Source of the DNA: Mycobacterium sp. shizuoka-1
GTDB lineage: Bacteria > Actinomycetota > Actinomycetes > Mycobacteriales > Mycobacteriaceae
Assembly (NCBI RefSeq): GCF_002723835.1
Contig: NZ_BEWG01000081.1
Coordinates: 1 to 64,000, forward strand
Direction: 5' to 3'
DNA length: 64,000 nucleotides
Under the pieces are notes generated by a model, which saw only the letters and a list, made by a program, of their open reading frames with translations, was not told the DNA's origin and searched no databases. Position 1 is the first letter of the stretch; each line of letters opens with the position of its first letter. Shown here piece after piece: positions 60,945-64,000 of the stretch. Both the position numbers and the translations under genes were made by a program.

Positions 60945-61436
60945 TCAACCCAGCGGCTTGGGCGCGGCTTGGGGTATCGCCTCCACAAAACCCAGCTGGG
61001 CACCCGATGCCGCCAACCGAACCAACCAGTGCGACCATAGCCAGTCCCGCCGCCGTAGCAGGTCATCATCGGAGCCGAAGCCCGATTCGCGCACGGAGAG
61101 CCTACTGTCGTTTGGCCCGTCGGCATGGACATCGATGGTGCTGACTAGCGGCCGCCCCCAATCCGCGGCCTGCCAACGCACCACCAGCCGCTCCGGCTCG
61201 AGCACTTTGAGGAACTCGCCGACGACCTCCGGCCACCCGGACATCCTCACCCGGATCTCGCCGTCGACGGTCGGGTCGATGGTCACTTCAGCACCCATCC
61301 AGTGTGACGCCGCGTCTTCGGACACCAACAGCTCGTACAGCTTGGCTGCGGGCACGGCGTAGCGCAGCGATTTATCCAACACCGCCTCGGTTCCGCCGGC
61401 CTCCGAATCCGGTGGCGGGCTCGTGTTTGCAGTCAA
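60945..61436 (-). CDS. SRPBCC (START-like) domain protein
   Basis: A 163-residue hydrophobic-pocket protein of the AHSA1/SRPBCC type: LRYAVPAAKLYELLVSED, WMGAEVTIDP, GEIRVRMSGWPEVVGEFLKV and WLWSHWLVRLAASGA. Such proteins bind small hydrophobic ligands. Start appears to be TTG 61436 after GGAG; no ATG or GTG is better placed. Role here unknown. Confidence 0.8.
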   Translation of the reverse strand: MTANTSPPPDSEAGGTEAVLDKSLRYAVPAAKLYELLVSEDAASHWMGAEVTIDPTVDGEIRVRMSGWPEVVGEFLKVLEPERLVVRWQAADWGRPLVSTIDVHADGPNDSRLSVRESGFGSDDDLLRRRDWLWSHWLVRLAASGAQLGFVEAIPQAAPKPLG

Positions 61437-61517
61437 TGTCGTTACTCCGTTCGCTTAGCCGGCGCGTGGCCGATGCGGTGGTCTTCCGCCCCCAGCGGGT
61501 TGCCGATAGTCAGCCGC

Positions 61518-62684
61518 TCAATATGACCTCGGCAGCCCAAGTACGTGCTCGGCGATGTAGTTGAGCACCATCTCCTGGGAAACCGGCGCGATCTTCATCA
61601 GCCGCGCCTCGCGGAAGTACCGCTCCACGTGGTACTCGCTGGCAAAGCCGAACCCGCCGTGGGTCTGGACGGCGTGGTCGGCGGCGAAGAACCCGGCGTC
61701 GGCGGCCAGGAATTTGGCGCTGTTGGCCTCGCGGGCACACGGCTGGCCGTGGTCGTACAACCAGGCCGCCCTGTTGGCCACCTGCTCGGCTGCATCCAGT
61801 CGCATGGTGGCTTCCGCCAACGGGAATGCGATGCCCTGGTTCTTGCCGATCGGACGATCGAACACCACCCGCTGGTTGGCGTAGTCCACAGCGCGTCGGA
61901 TCGACGCTCGGCCGATTCCGATCGCCTCGTGCGCAATCAGGATGCGCTCCGGATTCAGTCCGTCGAGCAGGTAATGAAACCCCGTGCCTTCGTCGCCGAT
62001 TCGGTGATCGGCGGGGATGCGCAGGTTGTCGATGAACAGCGCGTTGGAATTCACGGCGTTGCGGCCCATCTTCGGGATCTCTCGGATCTCCACGGCCGAC
62101 CGGTCGAGCGGTGCCAGAAACAGTGTCATCCCGTCGACCGGGCGGGCGCACTCCTCGCGGGGCGTCGTGCGGGTGAGGAGCAGCAGGTAGTCAGCCTGCT
62201 GGGCCTTGGTGATCCACACCTTCCGGCCGTTGACGACGTAGTGGTCGCCGTCGCGACGAGCCCGGGTCGTGATCCGACTGGTGTCTGTGCCCGCGTCGGG
62301 CTCGGTGACCGCGAAAGACACGTGCAGCTCACCGGAGACAACCTTGGGCAGCAGCTGCTTGCGCAGCTGTGGGGAGCCGTGCTTGACCACGGGGTTCATC
62401 CCGAAGATCGTCAGGTGGATGGCGCTGCACCCGTTCATCGCGGCACCTGACTGCGCAATCTCCTGAAGTAACAGCGACGCTTCGGTGATGCCCTGCCCGG
62501 CGCCGCCGTACTCTTCAGGAATCGCGATGCCGAGCCAGCCGCCCGCGGCCAGCGACCGGTAGAACTCGTCCGGGAAGCGGTGGTCCCGGTCGCAGGCGGC
62601 CCAGTAATCGTCATCGAATCGTGCGGTCACCTGGCGCACGCCCTTGCGCAGGGCTTCATGGTCCGGGTTCGGGGCGAAGTCCAT
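61518..62684 (-). CDS. Acyl-CoA dehydrogenase
   Basis: A 388-residue dehydrogenase. FAVTEPDAGTDTSRITT, YANQRVVFDRPIGKNQGIAF and the C-terminal HGGFGFASEYHVERYFREA are signatures. The ending RLMKIAPVSQEMVLNYIAEH replaces GTSEIQ. ATG 62684 follows GAGG. A TATAAT minus-10 box at 62736-62741 lies 51 bases upstream within an inverted repeat, so it has its own promoter, separate from the PucR-type gene behind it. Confidence 0.91.
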   Translation of the reverse strand: MDFAPNPDHEALRKGVRQVTARFDDDYWAACDRDHRFPDEFYRSLAAGGWLGIAIPEEYGGAGQGITEASLLLQEIAQSGAAMNGCSAIHLTIFGMNPVVKHGSPQLRKQLLPKVVSGELHVSFAVTEPDAGTDTSRITTRARRDGDHYVVNGRKVWITKAQQADYLLLLTRTTPREECARPVDGMTLFLAPLDRSAVEIREIPKMGRNAVNSNALFIDNLRIPADHRIGDEGTGFHYLLDGLNPERILIAHEAIGIGRASIRRAVDYANQRVVFDRPIGKNQGIAFPLAEATMRLDAAEQVANRAAWLYDHGQPCAREANSAKFLAADAGFFAADHAVQTHGGFGFASEYHVERYFREARLMKIAPVSQEMVLNYIAEHVLGLPRSY

Positions 62685-62718
62685 CTCTACCTCCACAGCC
62701 GATAGCCGGCCCAGCAGG

Positions 62719-62758
62719 CCCCGTTCAGGGCAATGATTATACAACTTACCTGACGGGG
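62719..62758 (-). promoter_or_regulatory. Inverted repeat enclosing a TATAAT minus-10 box
   Basis: CCCCGTTCAGG (62719-62729) and CCTGACGGGG (62749-62758) pair with one unpaired base across 19 bases that hold TATAAT on the minus strand (62736-62741). One arm falls in the minus-35/minus-10 spacer, the other near the start of transcription. No good minus-35 is present, suggesting regulated initiation of the dehydrogenase gene. It could also act as a weak terminator for the PucR-type gene, but the loop is long and there is no T-run. Confidence 0.5.
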
Positions 62759-62765
62759 AGTGCGA

Positions 62766-63956
62766 CTAGCCTGACTCGTCGCGCGATGCGTCATCCCAGA
62801 GGCCTGACTCCGCGAGTGAGCGTCGACCGGCGCGCAGCCGCATCGCAAGCTGGAGGCGGAAGCGCTGTTCGGGGTCGGTCAGGTCGACATCGATGACCTC
62901 GGCAATCCGGTCCAACCGATAGCGAAGCGTATTCGCGTGCACGACCAGCTCGTGGGCCGCCCGGCGGAGGTTTCCACCGGTGTTCAGGTAACTGGCCAGG
63001 GTCTGCCGGCCGTCGAAGCGCAGCGTCGTCGCTGCCTGCTCTAGTCGTCGGATCGGCTCCTCGAACTCGGGGTCGCCCGCTTCGGCGCCGGGGAGCAGTA
63101 AACGGTGTACGCCGATCGCGGCGAAGTCCAGGAACCGTTGGCGGGTGCTTACCGCCAGCTGGCAAGTATAGACCGCCTGCCTCGCCGAGGATGCCAGCTC
63201 CATGGGGTCGCGCACAGTTGATCCAAGCCCCACAGCCACCGCGCGTGGCCGCAGCGCGCGCACCAGCCGGTCCACGGAGCTGTCGTTGGCTTGGACCAAC
63301 GCGATCACCAGGCCCATGTGTTCGCCGTGCGGGAGGCCCAACGAATCGAGCATTCGGCGCAGCGCGCCGTGCGAATCGCCATGATCGTCGGATGGTGCGT
63401 TCGCTGCCGGCACCGTATCGGCTGTTCTGATCTCGTCCAGAGCGGCCACTCGCGCGCCGAGTGACCCCACGAGGTGCTCGACCGCCAATTTGGCCGAATG
63501 CCGACTGAAGGCGCCCTTTGCCAGCAGGCTCACCATCTGACGGCGGGTCTCCGAGCTCAGTCTCGGCCATGAGGCGCGGTGCGCGATTTCGGCGGCGGCC
63601 ACCGGAGCAATGTGTCGGAGCCATTCGACAGCCGAATCCGTGTTCCTGCCACGTGCCGTCGTCGAAAGGTAGCCGAGCGGTTTCTTGGAGCCGAGCCGCG
63701 CGACGATCCGGTATCCGGCTGCAGGCGTCCCCAGCCGAACCAGTTCGGGTACGCCCGGTTTTAGTTGCTCGGCCAGTCGCCGCAGCCGGCCAGGGGTGAT
63801 CAACTCGGAAAGCGAGGAGGGGGGCCGGTCAGGTGGGTGCCAGATGACCGGAACGAAATCGGCGTCCTCTAACAGGATTTCGTCAGCGGCGTGTGACGAT
63901 GCGGCAGCCAGCATCTCGACGAGAAGGCCGTCGGATGTGGCGAGCGCCCCACACAC
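62766..63956 (-). CDS. PucR/CdaR-family transcriptional regulator, 5' end uncertain
   Basis: At least 396 residues. The C-terminal HTH_30 type domain reads LASYLNTGGNLRRAAHELVV then HANTLRYRLDRIAEV, the hallmark of PucR/CdaR regulators, preceded by a GGDEF-like middle domain. The GTG at 63956 is the first start in view, but the frame stays open to the window edge, so the true start may lie outside. It is upstream of and parallel to the acyl-CoA dehydrogenase at 61518-62684, whose promoter palindrome it may bind. Confidence 0.85.
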   Translation of the reverse strand: MCGALATSDGLLVEMLAAASSHAADEILLEDADFVPVIWHPPDRPPSSLSELITPGRLRRLAEQLKPGVPELVRLGTPAAGYRIVARLGSKKPLGYLSTTARGRNTDSAVEWLRHIAPVAAAEIAHRASWPRLSSETRRQMVSLLAKGAFSRHSAKLAVEHLVGSLGARVAALDEIRTADTVPAANAPSDDHGDSHGALRRMLDSLGLPHGEHMGLVIALVQANDSSVDRLVRALRPRAVAVGLGSTVRDPMELASSARQAVYTCQLAVSTRQRFLDFAAIGVHRLLLPGAEAGDPEFEEPIRRLEQAATTLRFDGRQTLASYLNTGGNLRRAAHELVVHANTLRYRLDRIAEVIDVDLTDPEQRFRLQLAMRLRAGRRSLAESGLWDDASRDESG

Positions 63957-64000
63957 CGCGGCGCAATTCGCAGCCCCAGAAGCCTTGACGCCGGGGCTTG

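Noticed and set aside
1..64000. tRNA, rRNA, CRISPR array, phage or plasmid genes
   Set aside because: None seen by eye; a tRNAscan or Infernal run would be decisive and I could not do it.

Overview
The window is high-GC, gene-dense DNA from a mycobacterium or close relative. The evidence is the gene content: many FadE-type acyl-CoA dehydrogenases and FadD-type ligases, F420/LLM-type oxidoreductases, NDMA-type zinc alcohol dehydrogenases, an FprA-type ferredoxin reductase, a mycothiol-type DinB-fold protein, and frequent GTG starts with 4-base ATGA/GTGA overlaps. Species cannot be fixed from sequence alone. Nearly every gene belongs to CoA-thioester catabolism, so the window reads as a catabolic island. 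No rRNA, tRNA, CRISPR or phage genes were seen.

Layout. (1) 1-86: the last codons of an IS481-type transposase. (2) 0.38-5.7 kb, minus strand: alcohol dehydrogenase, a cytochrome P450 gutted by an internal deletion, its 3Fe-4S ferredoxin, an aldehyde dehydrogenase, a TetR regulator and a metallo-beta-lactamase-fold hydrolase. (3) 6.0-11.4 kb, plus strand: FprA-type reductase, carboxylic acid-CoA ligase, alpha-methylacyl-CoA racemase-like enzyme and a BadH-like dehydrogenase. (4) 11.4-18.1 kb: a 7Fe ferredoxin, a heteromeric-type acyl-CoA dehydrogenase pair, a BadI-like ring-opening hydrolase, a crotonase, a third acyl-CoA dehydrogenase and a second BadH-like SDR. Together (3) and (4) resemble the cyclohexanecarboxyl-CoA route of alicyclic acid breakdown. 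(5) 18.3-27.7 kb: a FadD35-like ligase and TetR, divergent from a tight operon of acyl-CoA carboxylase beta and alpha subunits, crotonase, TIGR03084 protein and an AtuA-family protein, reminiscent of acyclic terpene utilisation. (6) 27.7-43.7 kb: two thiolases, a crotonase, three acyl-CoA dehydrogenases, two LLM oxidoreductases, a CoA-transferase/hydrolase plus a decayed partial copy of it, a ligase, a two-subunit CoA-transferase and a LysR regulator. (7) 43.8-52.8 kb: an acyl-CoA dehydrogenase pseudogene, then an AcoR-type regulator divergent from an esterase, Baeyer-Villiger monooxygenase, aldehyde dehydrogenase, SDR and alcohol dehydrogenase. (8) 52.8-64 kb: TetR, acyl-CoA dehydrogenase, a second carboxylase pair, an acetyl-CoA-synthetase-like ligase, a MaoC hydratase, an SRPBCC protein, another acyl-CoA dehydrogenase and a PucR-type regulator.

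How it may work together (inference): an alicyclic or terpenoid compound would be oxidised at a methyl group (P450, ADH, ALDH), activated with CoA, epimerised, dehydrogenated, hydrated, oxidised to a beta-keto thioester and ring-opened by the BadI-like hydrolase. The branched product would then need carboxylation, hydration and thiolysis, as in terpene pathways. The BVMO cluster would handle a ketone through ester or lactone formation. Here the P450 is dead, so the first oxidation step at this locus is probably lost while the downstream genes look intact. Substrates are not proven by sequence.
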